In this document: positions 23,574-32,462 of the stretch, in pieces | How positions within the stretch are numbered: the stretch's first letter is position 1 | Layout: each line of letters opens with the position of its first letter | Origin: Paenibacillus sp. FSL R5-0341 | GTDB taxonomy: Bacteria; Bacillota; Bacilli; Paenibacillales; Paenibacillaceae | NCBI RefSeq assembly: GCF_037975235.1 | Contig: NZ_CP150241.1 | Coordinates: 1,736,001 to 1,800,000 of the forward strand | Direction of reading: 5' to 3' | Length of the DNA stretch: 64,000 nucleotides | Program-made: the position numbers and the translations under genes | Notes under the pieces: generated by a model | Told to the model about the DNA's origin: nothing | Database searches by the model: none | Seen by the model: only the letters and a program-made list of their open reading frames with translations

Positions 23574-24236
23574 ATGGATCATATTAAAGCGGTTATTTTT
23601 GATCTGGACAATACGATTCTGAACAGAACGATGACCTTTGACGCATTCACGCAGAGTTTGATTAACACTTATTTTAGTCATCTTGAGTCAACCGAAGAGA
23701 TAAGCAGACGAATTATTGAACTCGACCAGGATGGTTATAAGGACAAACCTCTACTGTTCAACGAGTTGTTGCGTGAACTCCCTTGGGCAGAACATCCGCC
23801 ACATGCAGAGTTGATGGCCTTCTATGGCAGAGAGTATGTGCGAAGTTCAGTTCTGATGGAACAGGCGCGAGAAGTGGTTCAGCATCTGCGGGGGAAATAT
23901 CAAACCGGGTTAATTACCAATGGGCAGACCGATATCCAGTATGGAAAAATCGATCAACTCGGTATTCGGGATGATTACGACCATATTATTGTTTCAGAAG
24001 AGGCAGGAGTCAAAAAGCCCGATCCACGCATATTTCAGCTTGCGCTGGATCATTTCGGTCTAAGCCCAGAGCAATGCATCTACATTGGCGATCATCCGGT
24101 GAACGATATTGAGGGAGCAGCAAGCGTAGGCATGAGCACCATCTGGATAAAGGTTAACCAGCCATGGCAGGGCAGCATTAAGACGGGTCCTTTACATACG
24201 ATTGAACATCTAAGTGAGTTGAAAAAACTGCTTTAG
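23574..24236 (+). CDS. HAD superfamily hydrolase, subfamily IA
   Basis: ATG 23574 (MDHIKAVIFDLDNTILNRTM) follows GGGGGAAAGAAG; the longer open frame upstream overlaps the YHYH gene and is not coding. Motif I is FDLDNT, motif II GLITNGQTD, motif III Lys in GVKKPDPRIF and motif IV YIGDHPVNDI, with a helical C1 cap, so it is a class IA HAD phosphatase of 220 residues, similar in layout to YjjG/phosphoglycolate-phosphatase-like enzymes. Substrate unknown. Confidence 0.9.
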   Translation: MDHIKAVIFDLDNTILNRTMTFDAFTQSLINTYFSHLESTEEISRRIIELDQDGYKDKPLLFNELLRELPWAEHPPHAELMAFYGREYVRSSVLMEQAREVVQHLRGKYQTGLITNGQTDIQYGKIDQLGIRDDYDHIIVSEEAGVKKPDPRIFQLALDHFGLSPEQCIYIGDHPVNDIEGAASVGMSTIWIKVNQPWQGSIKTGPLHTIEHLSELKKLL

Positions 24237-24262
24237 AAGACGGTTATATAAATTGATATAAC

Positions 24263-24413
24263 ATTTACACAAAACGGAGAGGCCAGAAATAACCTAAGGA
24301 AGCGAAGCGTTCGCCTTTATCCCCGGATTTTTCCCCTTAGGAAAGGAATCAAAAAATCTGGGGATAACAGCGATCGGAAGGTTGTTCTGTCATCGGAGTG
24401 ACTTAGTGTAAAT
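24263..24413 (+). repeat. Hairpin-forming intergenic repeat, copy 1
   Basis: A 151-base element bounded by ATTTACAC and GTGTAAAT. Inside, TTATCCCCGGATTTTT pairs with AAAAATCTGGGGATAA (one G-T pair), and CAGAA..AACC pairs with GGTTGTTCTG near the ends, so the whole element can fold as one long imperfect hairpin. It carries TCGCCTTTATCCCCGGATTT and GGGGATAACAGCGATCGGAA, both found again in the copy at 29174. It fills most of the gap between the HAD and Nudix genes. Confidence 0.85.
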
Positions 24414-24477
24414 ATTCTTTAGTTCAGTTTATGTAGATAAAGACTACTATAATCACAGTCTGGAAAGCGAGGAACAT

Positions 24478-25005
24478 ATGGAGATTAGACAGATGGCTAC
24501 AGCGTTTTTGAGCAATGGCTCAGATATGCTGATGATGAAGAAGGTAGGCAGCAGGCTGTTTGATTTTGAATTTTGGGGCGGCATTGGCGGACATCTGGAA
24601 CAAGGAGAGCTGAACGCACCCATGACCGCCAGCTATCGGGAGATTGAAGAAGAGACCGGATTCAAGCCAGGGGATGTGGAACATTTTCGACTTCGATATA
24701 TTCTGTTAGAGGTTAGCGGAGGTGAGATTTGGCAGCAGTTTGTATATTTTGGAGAGACCAAGCATCGACGGTTCGTGTCCTCGGATGAAGGGGAGTTATT
24801 CTGGATACCGCTGGATGAGGTACTGGATTTACATGCGTCTATTCTGATCAAAGCGACACTTAGGCACTATTTACAACATCCGGGAGCAGAGGATATCTGG
24901 ATTGGCAACGTTCAGAACGGAGCAGATCTAAAGGGTACTCCACAGGTAGTATGGAACAGAATGCAGGAAACGATATCATTTGAGCCAAAAGGGGGTTATC
25001 AATAA
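24478..25005 (+). CDS. Nudix hydrolase
   Basis: The 175-residue protein reads FWGGIGGHLEQGELNAPMTA then SYREIEEETGF, a Nudix box with two extra residues between the first Glu and the REXXEE helix; this longer spacing is typical of a group of Firmicute Nudix proteins with GGHLEPxEL. The Glu residues needed for Mg binding are present. ATG 24478 follows AGCGAGGAAC. The stop overlaps the next gene (TAATG). Substrate not predictable. Confidence 0.85.
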   Translation: MEIRQMATAFLSNGSDMLMMKKVGSRLFDFEFWGGIGGHLEQGELNAPMTASYREIEEETGFKPGDVEHFRLRYILLEVSGGEIWQQFVYFGETKHRRFVSSDEGELFWIPLDEVLDLHASILIKATLRHYLQHPGAEDIWIGNVQNGADLKGTPQVVWNRMQETISFEPKGGYQ

Positions 25006-25676
25006 TGTTGAAATATAGAACCGAAAGAAAAAAATTGAGATGGATAAATTATCTGTTGATCACTGTACTGATGGCTATAATTCTTCCGATTAGTCATGCG
25101 GAGGCAGGTAGCACAATTACAGTGAAAACGAAGGTCCAATATTACAAAGGACAGCCATACATACATCTAACAGGTGGAAAGAAATCTGTGACGGATAAGT
25201 TGAACAAGACATTTAAACTCCACGCAGTGAAAGCAGCTCGCCTGGACAAAGAAGAAAAGCAATCAAACAAAAATTATTTCTACATTACCATGGCCAGTGT
25301 AAAATACAATGCAAAAGAAAAGTTATCTGTGGTATATGAAGATCATGTGTACGCTGGCGGAGCACATGGAATGGATGCGACAAAATCATATAACTATGAT
25401 TTAAGAACGGGGAAAGAACTGAAGCTAAGCGAGTATGTCAAAGACGATACTCAGATGGAGAAGGTAGAGAAATCAATCTCCAACAGTCTATTAGCCATGT
25501 ATAATGCAGGAGTTTCTATTTTTGAAGAAAATATTTATGATTTTGAGCTTGATCAAACATCCCAATTCTTTTTATATGACAAAGGGATCGTCATTCGATT
25601 CCATCCTTATGAGGTTGCACCCTATGCTAAAGGATTTGTAGATATCAAAGTCCCATACAGTAAATTCAACCAATAG
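25005..25676 (+). CDS. Exported DUF3298-domain protein
   Basis: The 223-residue protein starts at ATG 25005, overlapping the Nudix stop, behind GGGGG. A basic N-terminus (KYRTERKKLRWINY) and hydrophobic helix ending in SHAEA give a signal peptide or anchor. The C-terminal half shows DUF3298 features: VYEDHVYAGGAHGMDATKSY, then YDLRTGKELKLSEYV. This domain occurs after DUF4163 in RsiV and PdaC-type envelope proteins, where it binds lysozyme or sits near deacetylases. Probably faces the cell wall. Followed by a terminator. Confidence 0.8.
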   Translation: MLKYRTERKKLRWINYLLITVLMAIILPISHAEAGSTITVKTKVQYYKGQPYIHLTGGKKSVTDKLNKTFKLHAVKAARLDKEEKQSNKNYFYITMASVKYNAKEKLSVVYEDHVYAGGAHGMDATKSYNYDLRTGKELKLSEYVKDDTQMEKVEKSISNSLLAMYNAGVSIFEENIYDFELDQTSQFFLYDKGIVIRFHPYEVAPYAKGFVDIKVPYSKFNQ

Positions 25677-25688
25677 ATTGTATGCAAT

Positions 25689-25725
25689 AAAAGACATGAT
25701 CCAGTTCGATGAGGACATGTCTTTT
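25689..25725 (+). terminator. Rho-independent terminator
   Basis: AAAAGACATG pairs with CATGTCTTTT around a 17-base loop, followed by the T run. It ends the Nudix-DUF3298 transcript. Confidence 0.8.
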
Positions 25726-25901
25726 TGTATAAAATATTTTAAAATAATCTAAATAATGCCAACACTTTCTGACATTTTATAGTATATTAAGAGTGTTCGG
25801 GAGGTGAGTGATGAGATAATCCATGTTGGTGATCTGTTCGGCTTCTATGTGTCTACATACCTTGTGAATAGCTTAACCCATCCCAAGAAGGAGGTTTTGT
25901 T

Positions 25902-27689
25902 ATGAAGCGTATTGGAAACATGTTTCGTAAAGCAATGCTGTTCTCTCTATCATTAATGCTGGTGTCTATCGCGTACTCACCTCATCCAGCTTCCGCTGCA
26001 AGTGGGCCTGTCAAAGGATTTCATGTAAGCGGTACCAAGTTATTGGATGCTACAGGTACACCTTTTGTCATTCGTGGGGTGAATCATGCCCATACCTGGT
26101 TTAAGAATGATCTGCAAGCGGCCATTCCGGCTATTGCTGCGACAGGTTCGAATACCGTGCGTATCGTATTGTCCAACGGCAGTCGCTGGACGGCAGATTC
26201 ACTGGCGGATGTAGAGCAGATTCTGGCGCTGTGTGACCAGTACCAACTAACCGTTATGCTGGAAGTACATGATGCCACCGGGTCGGACAGTATTGCGGAA
26301 CTGCGGAAAGCCTCGGATTATTTTATCAGTATCAAGGATGCCCTGATTGGCAAGGAAGATCGCGTAATCGTGAACATTGCGAATGAATGGTACGGATCAT
26401 GGGAAACCGCAGTATGGGCGGATGGATATCAACAAGTGATTCCTGAACTCCGTCAGGCGGGCATCAAGAATACGCTTGTCGTAGATACCGCAGGTTGGGG
26501 GCAATACCCTACAGCGATTTTTAATCGTGGACTGGATGTGTTTAATGCGGACCCACTGGCAAATACCATCTTCTCCATTCATATGTATGAATACGCAGGC
26601 GGTGATGCAGCAACGGTCAAAAGCAACATTGATCATGCGCTGGCCATCGGCGTACCTGTCATTGTAGGCGAATTCGGATTCAAGCACACCAGTGGTGATG
26701 TGGATGAAGCGACGATCTTGAGCTACGCACAGCAAAAGGGAGTTGGCTGGTTGGCCTGGTCCTGGTACGGTAACGGTGGCGGTGTAGAATACCTTGATCT
26801 GAACAACGGTCCAGCAGGTTCCCTGACCGATTGGGGACAGACGGTGGTCAATGGACCGAACGGTACGCTGGCTACCTCTGAGTTGAACACGATCTATACA
26901 ACCCCTGGCTATCAACCTGTTCCAGATAACGGTAGTGGGGGAGTTGTCACGATCCCGGCTGCGCCGACAGGTGTAACTGCCACGCCGGGTAATGGACAAG
27001 TAGCGCTGAACTGGAGCGCATCTCCCGGAGCAGCGAGTTATATTGTACAGCGTGCGACAACGAGCGGAGGAACATATACGGATGTAGCTACGAATGTGAG
27101 CGGCACAACCTACACCCATACGTCTTTGACGAATGGAACCACGTACTATTACAAAATCAAAGCCGTGAATAGTGCGGGAATCAGCCCAAGCTCAGTACTG
27201 GTGAGTGCGACACCACAGGCGGGTACAACCACGCCAACGTCGAATCTGGTTCTGCAATATCGTGCGGCAGATACCGATGCAACGAACATTCATATCAAGC
27301 CCTACTTTAATATCAAAAACAATGGTACATCTGCGGTTAACCTGAGTGGTCTGAAGATCCGTTATTACTTTACAAAAGACGGCTCCGAGGGGTTAAATAC
27401 CGTTATAGATTGGGCGCAGATCGGAGCAGCCAACATCACGACTAGCGTTGGAAGTATCACGGGCACGAATGCAGATACCTATGTCGAGATTGGTTTCACT
27501 TCGGGTGCAGGGTCTCTGCCAGCGGGAGGTCAGACGGGAGACATTCAGCTGCGCATCCACAAGGATAATTGGGGCAATTTCAACGAAAATAATGACTATT
27601 CCTTCCGTCCAACGCAAACTACCTATGACGTGTGGAACAGGGTGACTCTCCATCAGAATGGCAACCTGATTTCCGGGGTCACACCTTAA
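25902..27689 (+). CDS. Secreted GH5 endo-beta-glycanase (mannanase-like) with FN3 and CBM3
   Basis: The 595-residue protein has a signal peptide ending PASAAS (about 1-33), a GH5 domain (about 36-325), an FN3 domain (about 352-437) and a C-terminal CBM3 (about 447-595, SNLVLQYRAADTDATNIHIK). In GH5, IANEWYGSW holds the acid/base Glu162 and VIVGEFGFKH the nucleophile Glu257; the RGVNHAHTW start and WLAWSWYGNG end match GH5 subfamily 8 beta-mannanases more than cellulases. It would cut mannan or glucomannan outside the cell, with CBM3 binding crystalline polysaccharide. ATG 25902 follows AAGAAGGAGG. The gene stands alone upstream of a large hairpin. Confidence 0.93.
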   Translation: MKRIGNMFRKAMLFSLSLMLVSIAYSPHPASAASGPVKGFHVSGTKLLDATGTPFVIRGVNHAHTWFKNDLQAAIPAIAATGSNTVRIVLSNGSRWTADSLADVEQILALCDQYQLTVMLEVHDATGSDSIAELRKASDYFISIKDALIGKEDRVIVNIANEWYGSWETAVWADGYQQVIPELRQAGIKNTLVVDTAGWGQYPTAIFNRGLDVFNADPLANTIFSIHMYEYAGGDAATVKSNIDHALAIGVPVIVGEFGFKHTSGDVDEATILSYAQQKGVGWLAWSWYGNGGGVEYLDLNNGPAGSLTDWGQTVVNGPNGTLATSELNTIYTTPGYQPVPDNGSGGVVTIPAAPTGVTATPGNGQVALNWSASPGAASYIVQRATTSGGTYTDVATNVSGTTYTHTSLTNGTTYYYKIKAVNSAGISPSSVLVSATPQAGTTTPTSNLVLQYRAADTDATNIHIKPYFNIKNNGTSAVNLSGLKIRYYFTKDGSEGLNTVIDWAQIGAANITTSVGSITGTNADTYVEIGFTSGAGSLPAGGQTGDIQLRIHKDNWGNFNENNDYSFRPTQTTYDVWNRVTLHQNGNLISGVTP

Positions 27690-27707
27690 CGTAAAGCGTA
27701 TCCGCTA

Positions 27708-27751
27708 TTCAGGCTGACCGTAGCAACGGGAACATGCTGCGGCAGCCTGAA
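27708..27751. terminator. Long hairpin between convergent genes
   Basis: TTCAGGCTG pairs with CAGCCTGAA, and CCGTAGCA with TGCTGCGG inside, giving a stem of about 17 pairs. No T run follows on either strand, so it may act as an mRNA 3' stabiliser or a factor-dependent terminator. It lies between the GH5 gene and the opposing GT4 gene. Confidence 0.6.
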
Positions 27752-27825
27752 CGGGCGAACCATTTTAACTTTGCAGAGACAGAGGCGCTTGTTATGGGTT
27801 GTTGAAAGAAACTGATTTCGTCAGA

Positions 27826-28983
27826 CTAGGCTGTGATAATTCGATCTTTCGTTCGTCTGTTCCGATGTTCAATAGCTTCCTCATAGTCCCCGATCAGTGT
27901 ATCAAAAATATGCTCCCACGACCGCTGCTCAGCTAGCTTTCTGCCTTCCAGTCCCATCATCCTCAATTGGTTCCCGTGATTTCCCCAGAGACATATCTCC
28001 CGAATCAGTGCATCTGCCTGACCTGGCTCGAATAATACACCATTGCGGTGGTGGGATACCAGATCCTTGACACCTCCGGCATTGGCCGCCACCACAGGGA
28101 GTCCTGAAGCCATCGCTTCCAGTACGACATTGCCAAATGTCTCCGTAGAAGAAGGAAACACAAACAGATCCGCCGAAGCATACATAACAGCAAGTTCTTC
28201 GCCATGCATATAGCCTGTAAAGGTGACATTGGGTGGGGTTTGCGAACGCATTTTGGGAAGAGATGGGCCGTCACCAACGATAATCCAGTGAACACGGGAC
28301 TGCATTTCCTGGGGCAACTGCTGCATGGTAGTTGTGAGCGTAGCGATGTCTTTTTCCGGGGCAATGCGACCAACGTAGAGTAGAATAAGGGGAGCGGTGA
28401 TGTGGTATCGTTCACGGATATCCGAGCTTCGTTTACTAGGGGAGTATAGGTTGCAATCAATCCCGCGGGACCACAGCTTCAGACGCTGAATGCCTTGGGC
28501 TTGCAGGGTGTTTAACGTTTCCTGCGATGGGGTGAGTGTTGCATCACAGGCACGGTGGAACCATTGGATATATTTCCAGTAGAGCGGAATCATGCTTTTC
28601 AACCGGTAGTATTCGAGGTAACGATCGAAGTGGGTATGGTAGGAGACAACATGCGGAAGATGATGTTTGAGCGCATACCTCAGGCCAAGCAGCCCCATAT
28701 TAAAAGGCGTGGCGATATGCAGCAGATCGGGCTGAAAGACTTGTAGCTGCTTGTGAGTGTTTGCTCTGTTGGGTAGCGCAATGCGGCATTCGGGATACAG
28801 AAAAAAAGGGATGTTAGCAACCGATCTGACTTGAGTCTCATGGCTTCCTTCAATGACGGAGTTCGGAGTAAACAGCAGATGTTCAATTCTTCTGCGGTTC
28901 AGATGGTTACTCAAGCGGTGGAGCGTGCCAGCAACACCATTGGTTTCCGGAAGATAGGTGTCTGTGAACAAGGCCAGGCGCAT
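27826..28983 (-). CDS. Glycosyltransferase family 4 protein
   Basis: On the minus strand, ATG at 28983 (or 28986) follows TTGGGAGGGGTA; a longer open frame to 29109 is not needed. The 385-residue protein has a GT-B fold: MRLALFTDTYLPETNGVAGT at the start of the acceptor domain, then LLYVGRIAPEKDI, TFTGYMHGEEL and FPSSTETFGNVVLEAMASGL with the donor-binding E-x7-E motif of GT4. Relatives transfer glucose or mannose from a nucleotide sugar to lipids or glycans. Acceptor unknown. It is a monocistronic gene convergent with the GH5 gene. Confidence 0.9.
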   Translation of the reverse strand: MRLALFTDTYLPETNGVAGTLHRLSNHLNRRRIEHLLFTPNSVIEGSHETQVRSVANIPFFLYPECRIALPNRANTHKQLQVFQPDLLHIATPFNMGLLGLRYALKHHLPHVVSYHTHFDRYLEYYRLKSMIPLYWKYIQWFHRACDATLTPSQETLNTLQAQGIQRLKLWSRGIDCNLYSPSKRSSDIRERYHITAPLILLYVGRIAPEKDIATLTTTMQQLPQEMQSRVHWIIVGDGPSLPKMRSQTPPNVTFTGYMHGEELAVMYASADLFVFPSSTETFGNVVLEAMASGLPVVAANAGGVKDLVSHHRNGVLFEPGQADALIREICLWGNHGNQLRMMGLEGRKLAEQRSWEHIFDTLIGDYEEAIEHRNRRTKDRIITA

Positions 28984-29173
28984 CATTACCCCTCCCAAGA
29001 CTCGTGATGCCAAGATCATAACAGCGGAACATTTTCCAGAGGTCAAGTGCACGTTAACTTGACGCTTTCCCCTGTAAAATGACTTCGGCACGAACATGTA
29101 AACTTCCATAAGTTCAACTTGTATAGCGTATTCTGCTATGATGTAATAACGTGTCGGCGTAGTTGAACTTGAA

Positions 29174-29362
29174 ATTTACACGATAACGGAGAGGGCAGAA
29201 AAAAACTGAAGAAGCGAAGCTAAAAGCTTTCTGCAAGAAAGCTGCTTCGGAAGCATACACTTCGCCTTTATCCCCGGATTTTCCCTTTAATAAAGGGATT
29301 GAAAAAATCTGGGGATAACAGCGATCGGAAGTTTATTCTGACCGCGTAGTGGTCCAGTGTAA
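29174..29362 (+). repeat. Hairpin-forming intergenic repeat, copy 2
   Basis: A second copy of the element at 24263, sharing ATTTACAC at the left end, CGGAGAGGxCAGAAA, TCGCCTTTATCCCCGGATTT and AAAAAATCTGGGGATAACAG on to GCGATCGGAAG, and a GTGTAA right end. It has an extra 38-base insert containing the palindrome AGCTTTCTGCAAGAAAGCT. With the promoter regions of the GT4 gene and the gene at 29413 it accounts for the 429-base gap between them. Confidence 0.85.
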
Positions 29363-29412
29363 CAACATTCGTTCAAACTATTTAGATAGAGAGATACAGG
29401 AGGCAGAGAAAG

Positions 29413-29982
29413 ATGAACAAGTTACAGGAAGAACTGCAGGAATTGTTACCACTCGATCAGCTTGAGGAGATGTCAGGTGAAGAAGTAGTGGGGAGTGTTG
29501 CCATGGACCTTTATCGGGCTGAGTTTGCGACGATTCGAGAGAGTGGACCAGAACTTCCGCAAGTATTGCGAGATACCATTCTAATCATCGATCTGGATAC
29601 CGAGCTGTCCATGAACGGTATGACCGGTTTCCTTGAGAATGCCAGTGGTCAGTATCTCGGTGAGACAATAGCAACGATGGAGCGGATCGGTAATGAGGCT
29701 GATGCCGTGATCCTGAAGAAGATTGAGCAGATATTGTCCGAGAGCGGGGTAACGCACGGGCAATTACGAGATAATGTGAATGGCCTGTCCGAAGATGACA
29801 TCACGACAAGCCTGCAAACACACGGGGAACAGATTCATGAGGTATTGCAGCAAATTGAGCTGGAAGCCGGCAATTTAAGCATGCAATCGGATAACGAAGA
29901 AAGCTTCGACCTGTTGTATCAATATGTGGATGCGAATAAAGATCGTCTGAGACAGGAGATGCAGCAATTCTTGTCTAATTGA
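29413..29982 (+). CDS. DUF4375 (DMP19-like) protein
   Basis: The 189-residue acidic, helical protein includes IDLDTELSMNGMTGFLENASGQYLGETIATMERIGNEADAVIL, the hallmark of DMP19/DUF4375 proteins (xNGGFxQxFxN-S-G...A...IGA). DMP19 from Neisseria is a DNA mimic that blocks a repressor; whether this Firmicute protein does the same is unknown. No signal peptide. ATG 29413 follows AGGAGGCAGAGAAAG. It is followed by a small membrane protein gene, 17 bases on, in the same transcript. Confidence 0.75.
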   Translation: MNKLQEELQELLPLDQLEEMSGEEVVGSVAMDLYRAEFATIRESGPELPQVLRDTILIIDLDTELSMNGMTGFLENASGQYLGETIATMERIGNEADAVILKKIEQILSESGVTHGQLRDNVNGLSEDDITTSLQTHGEQIHEVLQQIELEAGNLSMQSDNEESFDLLYQYVDANKDRLRQEMQQFLSN

Positions 29983-29999
29983 ATGGAAAGAGGAGGCAA

Positions 30000-30293
30000 A
30001 TGACAAGCATGAACAAACGATTAGCGATGGAATCCGTTCTGGTTACTCTGTTATTCATCATCGGTTTTGTAGCTTGGAATGTCGTTCAAGGCATGATCAT
30101 GACCATGAATTACGTACCTGATCTGACGAACATCACTTCTTCGGGTACCCCATTACAATCCAAGATTGCTTTTGGAACCCTTGTTCAATGGAATATAACA
30201 TCCATGATCATGGCTGTTGCTGGATTCATTTTGCTCGCCGCTGCATATTACGGTCTTCGATCAGGAATGCAGCGCTGGACACAGCGTTCCTGA
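30000..30293 (+). CDS. Small two-helix membrane protein
   Basis: Start at ATG 30000 or 30009; AGAGGAGG lies at 29989-29996, and the two ATGs straddle the usual spacing. The product has two transmembrane helices (about residues 10-35 and 65-88) joined by an extracellular loop (MNYVPDLTNITSSGTPLQS) and ends in a basic tail (RSGMQRWTQRS). No family is recognised. A perfect terminator follows at 30361. Confidence 0.65.
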   Translation: MTSMNKRLAMESVLVTLLFIIGFVAWNVVQGMIMTMNYVPDLTNITSSGTPLQSKIAFGTLVQWNITSMIMAVAGFILLAAAYYGLRSGMQRWTQRS

Positions 30294-30360
30294 AAATTGT
30301 CCGCTTAGGCCCCACATTCTGTGTACTAACGTTATCTATGTAACACACCATTTACAACTG

Positions 30361-30388
30361 CCCTGAGTCCATTAGACTCAGGGTTTTT
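30361..30388 (+). terminator. Rho-independent terminator
   Basis: CCCTGAGTC pairs perfectly with GACTCAGGG around CATTA, followed by T5. Confidence 0.9.
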
Positions 30389-30466
30389 ACTATGGCTAAT
30401 GTTTTTCCGCTTTGAAGGGGAAATTTTCTAGATCCAAGGTCAAGAGAGAATCCGTTACAATGATCT

Positions 30467-30480
30467 TGTAAGCGCTTATC
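30467..30480 (+). promoter_or_regulatory. Catabolite-responsive element (cre) before the PTS/mannosidase operon
   Basis: TGTAAGCGCTTATC matches 13 of 14 positions of the CcpA-site consensus TGWAARCGYTWNCW. It lies 48 bases before the EIIA start, close to the expected promoter, so CcpA repression by preferred sugars is likely. Confidence 0.8.
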
Positions 30481-30514
30481 GTTTTGGATAGAGAGAGGAG
30501 GAGAGACAGAGATC

Positions 30515-30970
30515 ATGATTACAACCAATCAGATTTATCTCGATCAGACATGGCAAAGCAAAGAGGACGTATTTGATTTTATATCTGCGGAGGCAGAGCG
30601 TTACAGCATCACTACAAACCGTGTTCAACTTGCGGCTGATCTGTGGGAACGCGAACGTGTCTACTCCACCGGACTTCAGGATCACTTTGCGATTCCCCAT
30701 ACCCAGAGTGAAGTTGTAAAACGTCCGGCGGTGATGGTCATCCGATTGAGGGAGCCCATTGATTGGGAATCACATGACGGCAAGCCAGTAAAATATATTT
30801 TTGCCATCCTTGTGCCTAAAGGTCATGTAGACGTATCCCATCTGCAAATTATCTCTTCACTTGCCACCTTATTGCTTGAAGATTCATTCAAAGAGGCTAT
30901 CGCGGAAGCGGTGCAGCCGGAAGATGTATATGCGTTGCTTCATCAATATACGGAAGGACTGGTGTCATAA
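30515..30970 (+). CDS. PTS EIIA, fructose/mannitol type
   Basis: The 151-residue protein is a PTS_EIIA_2 domain with the phosphorylated His62 in HFAIPHTQS, preceded by YSTGLQD. It accepts phosphate from HPr and passes it to the EIIB encoded next (stop and start overlap by one base). ATG 30515 follows GAGGAGAGACAGAG. The sugar is inferred from the operon: the downstream alpha-mannosidase points to an alpha-mannoside such as mannosylglycerate or a mannose oligosaccharide. Confidence 0.9.
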   Translation: MITTNQIYLDQTWQSKEDVFDFISAEAERYSITTNRVQLAADLWERERVYSTGLQDHFAIPHTQSEVVKRPAVMVIRLREPIDWESHDGKPVKYIFAILVPKGHVDVSHLQIISSLATLLLEDSFKEAIAEAVQPEDVYALLHQYTEGLVS

Positions 30971-31287
30971 TGAAAATCGTAGGTGTTACGTCATGTATCG
31001 CAGGTCTCGCCCATACTCCGATGGCCGCCAAAGCATTGGAGAAAGCAGCTCAACAACTGGGATATGAGATCAAAGTGGAACAGCAGGGGGCTATGGGGCA
31101 AGTCAATAAGCTCACGGAAGAAGATATTGCTGCAGCGAATTTTGTACTGATTGCAGCGGATCAAACGGTGAAGGACATGGATCGGTTTGGCGATAAAAAA
31201 GTCGTGCGTGTCAAAATCGGTCATGCCGTAAGTCAGGCAGAAGCGGTATTAACCAAAGCTGTTGAGGCTGTGAACGCACAAGCCTAA
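30970..31287 (+). CDS. PTS EIIB, fructose type
   Basis: The 105-residue protein begins MKIVGVTSCIAGLAHTPMAA, with the phospho-acceptor Cys9 in the fructose-type EIIB loop, and GHAVSQAEAVLTKAV at the end. It transfers phosphate from EIIA to the incoming sugar bound by EIIC. The start overlaps the EIIA stop by one base, so translation is coupled. Confidence 0.92.
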   Translation: MKIVGVTSCIAGLAHTPMAAKALEKAAQQLGYEIKVEQQGAMGQVNKLTEEDIAAANFVLIAADQTVKDMDRFGDKKVVRVKIGHAVSQAEAVLTKAVEAVNAQA

Positions 31288-31316
31288 CCCCACCTTCCAC
31301 ATGAGGAGAGAGTACG

Positions 31317-32435
31317 ATGAGAAAATGGTTCGGTGAAGCAAAAACACATCTAATGACAGGTATCTCCTATCTGCTGCCGGTCATTATCGCGGGTTCCCTG
31401 GTTGTTGCCATCTGTAAAATTATCGCACTATCGATGGGCATTACCGATCTTGATCCGTACAAAGATGGAAGCGGATTCTTGCATATTTTATATCTCGTGC
31501 AAAATGTAGGATGGAGCGGCATCGGACTATTGACGATTGTCCTGTCCGGTTATATCGCGTACTCCATAGCCGACAAACCTGCGCTGGCTGCAGGTCTGAT
31601 CGGCGGGGTGCTGGCACAGCAGACCAACGCCGGTTTCTTGGGCGCGTTGATCTCAGGCTTCTTTGCCGGATACATCACCTTGTGGGTTAAAAACAAAGTC
31701 AAGATTACAGGTCCGGCTGCTGGCTCGGTACCGTTAATCATTTTGCCGCTGATCACCGTTGGTTTAACCGGATTTCTGATGGCGGTCATTCTGGGTGGCC
31801 CACTGGGCGCACTGAATGAGTATCTTATTGCTTGGGTTCAAAACATGAGCCAGAGCGGGACGAACACCGTTCTACTTGCGATTATTCTGGGAGCGATGAT
31901 CGGATTTGATCTCGGCGGACCCGTCAACAAAGCGGCATGGATGGCAGGCAATGCCCTGTTCCTGTCCGGTGTCTATCTGCCGAATATTTTTATCAATATT
32001 GCCATCTGTATTCCACCACTTGGTTATGGCTTGGCGACATTGCTGATGAAGAAACGTTTTTCCAAAACCTATCAGGAAGCGGGCAAAGGTGCAGTAATTA
32101 TGGGCGTGATCGGCATCACGGAAGGTGCAATTCCGTTCACACTGCGTAACCCTGCCAAAATGATTCTGGTTAACATGTTTGCCTGTGCGACGGGGGCTGC
32201 TCTGACTGCATTGCTGGGAGCGCATATCATCATGCCACCGATCGGTGGATTATATGGAGCTGTATCGGTAGGTACCCCAATCGCGTATCTTGCCGGAGGC
32301 ATTGTCGGTGCACTAATCGTGGCGGGTGGCACCATGCTGGTGAACTTCCGTGATGAAGAAGAGAAACAGCCTGCCAAGACTCAGGAAGCTTCAGTGAAGA
32401 AAAACGGGGAAGAAATCGAACTCGTTTTTGACTAA
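31317..32435 (+). CDS. PTS EIIC, fructose type
   Basis: The 372-residue membrane protein has about nine hydrophobic segments and the fructose EIIC signature: SYLLPVIIAGSLVVAICKI at the start, FLGALISGFFAGYITLWVK, IGFDLGGPVNKAAWMAG and GITEGAIPFTLRNPAK. It forms the sugar channel of the PTS. ATG 31317 follows GAGGAGAGAGT. With the separate EIIA and EIIB it makes a complete transporter. Confidence 0.93.
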   Translation: MRKWFGEAKTHLMTGISYLLPVIIAGSLVVAICKIIALSMGITDLDPYKDGSGFLHILYLVQNVGWSGIGLLTIVLSGYIAYSIADKPALAAGLIGGVLAQQTNAGFLGALISGFFAGYITLWVKNKVKITGPAAGSVPLIILPLITVGLTGFLMAVILGGPLGALNEYLIAWVQNMSQSGTNTVLLAIILGAMIGFDLGGPVNKAAWMAGNALFLSGVYLPNIFINIAICIPPLGYGLATLLMKKRFSKTYQEAGKGAVIMGVIGITEGAIPFTLRNPAKMILVNMFACATGAALTALLGAHIIMPPIGGLYGAVSVGTPIAYLAGGIVGALIVAGGTMLVNFRDEEEKQPAKTQEASVKKNGEEIELVFD

Positions 32436-32462
32436 AAAAAGCATCTGGAGGGATATAGAGAT

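Noticed and set aside
26397-27119. 240-residue open frame on the minus strand inside the GH5 gene
   Set aside because: It is Arg/Cys/His-rich, lacks a ribosome site, and lies opposite a clear catalytic and FN3 coding region, so it is a shadow frame.
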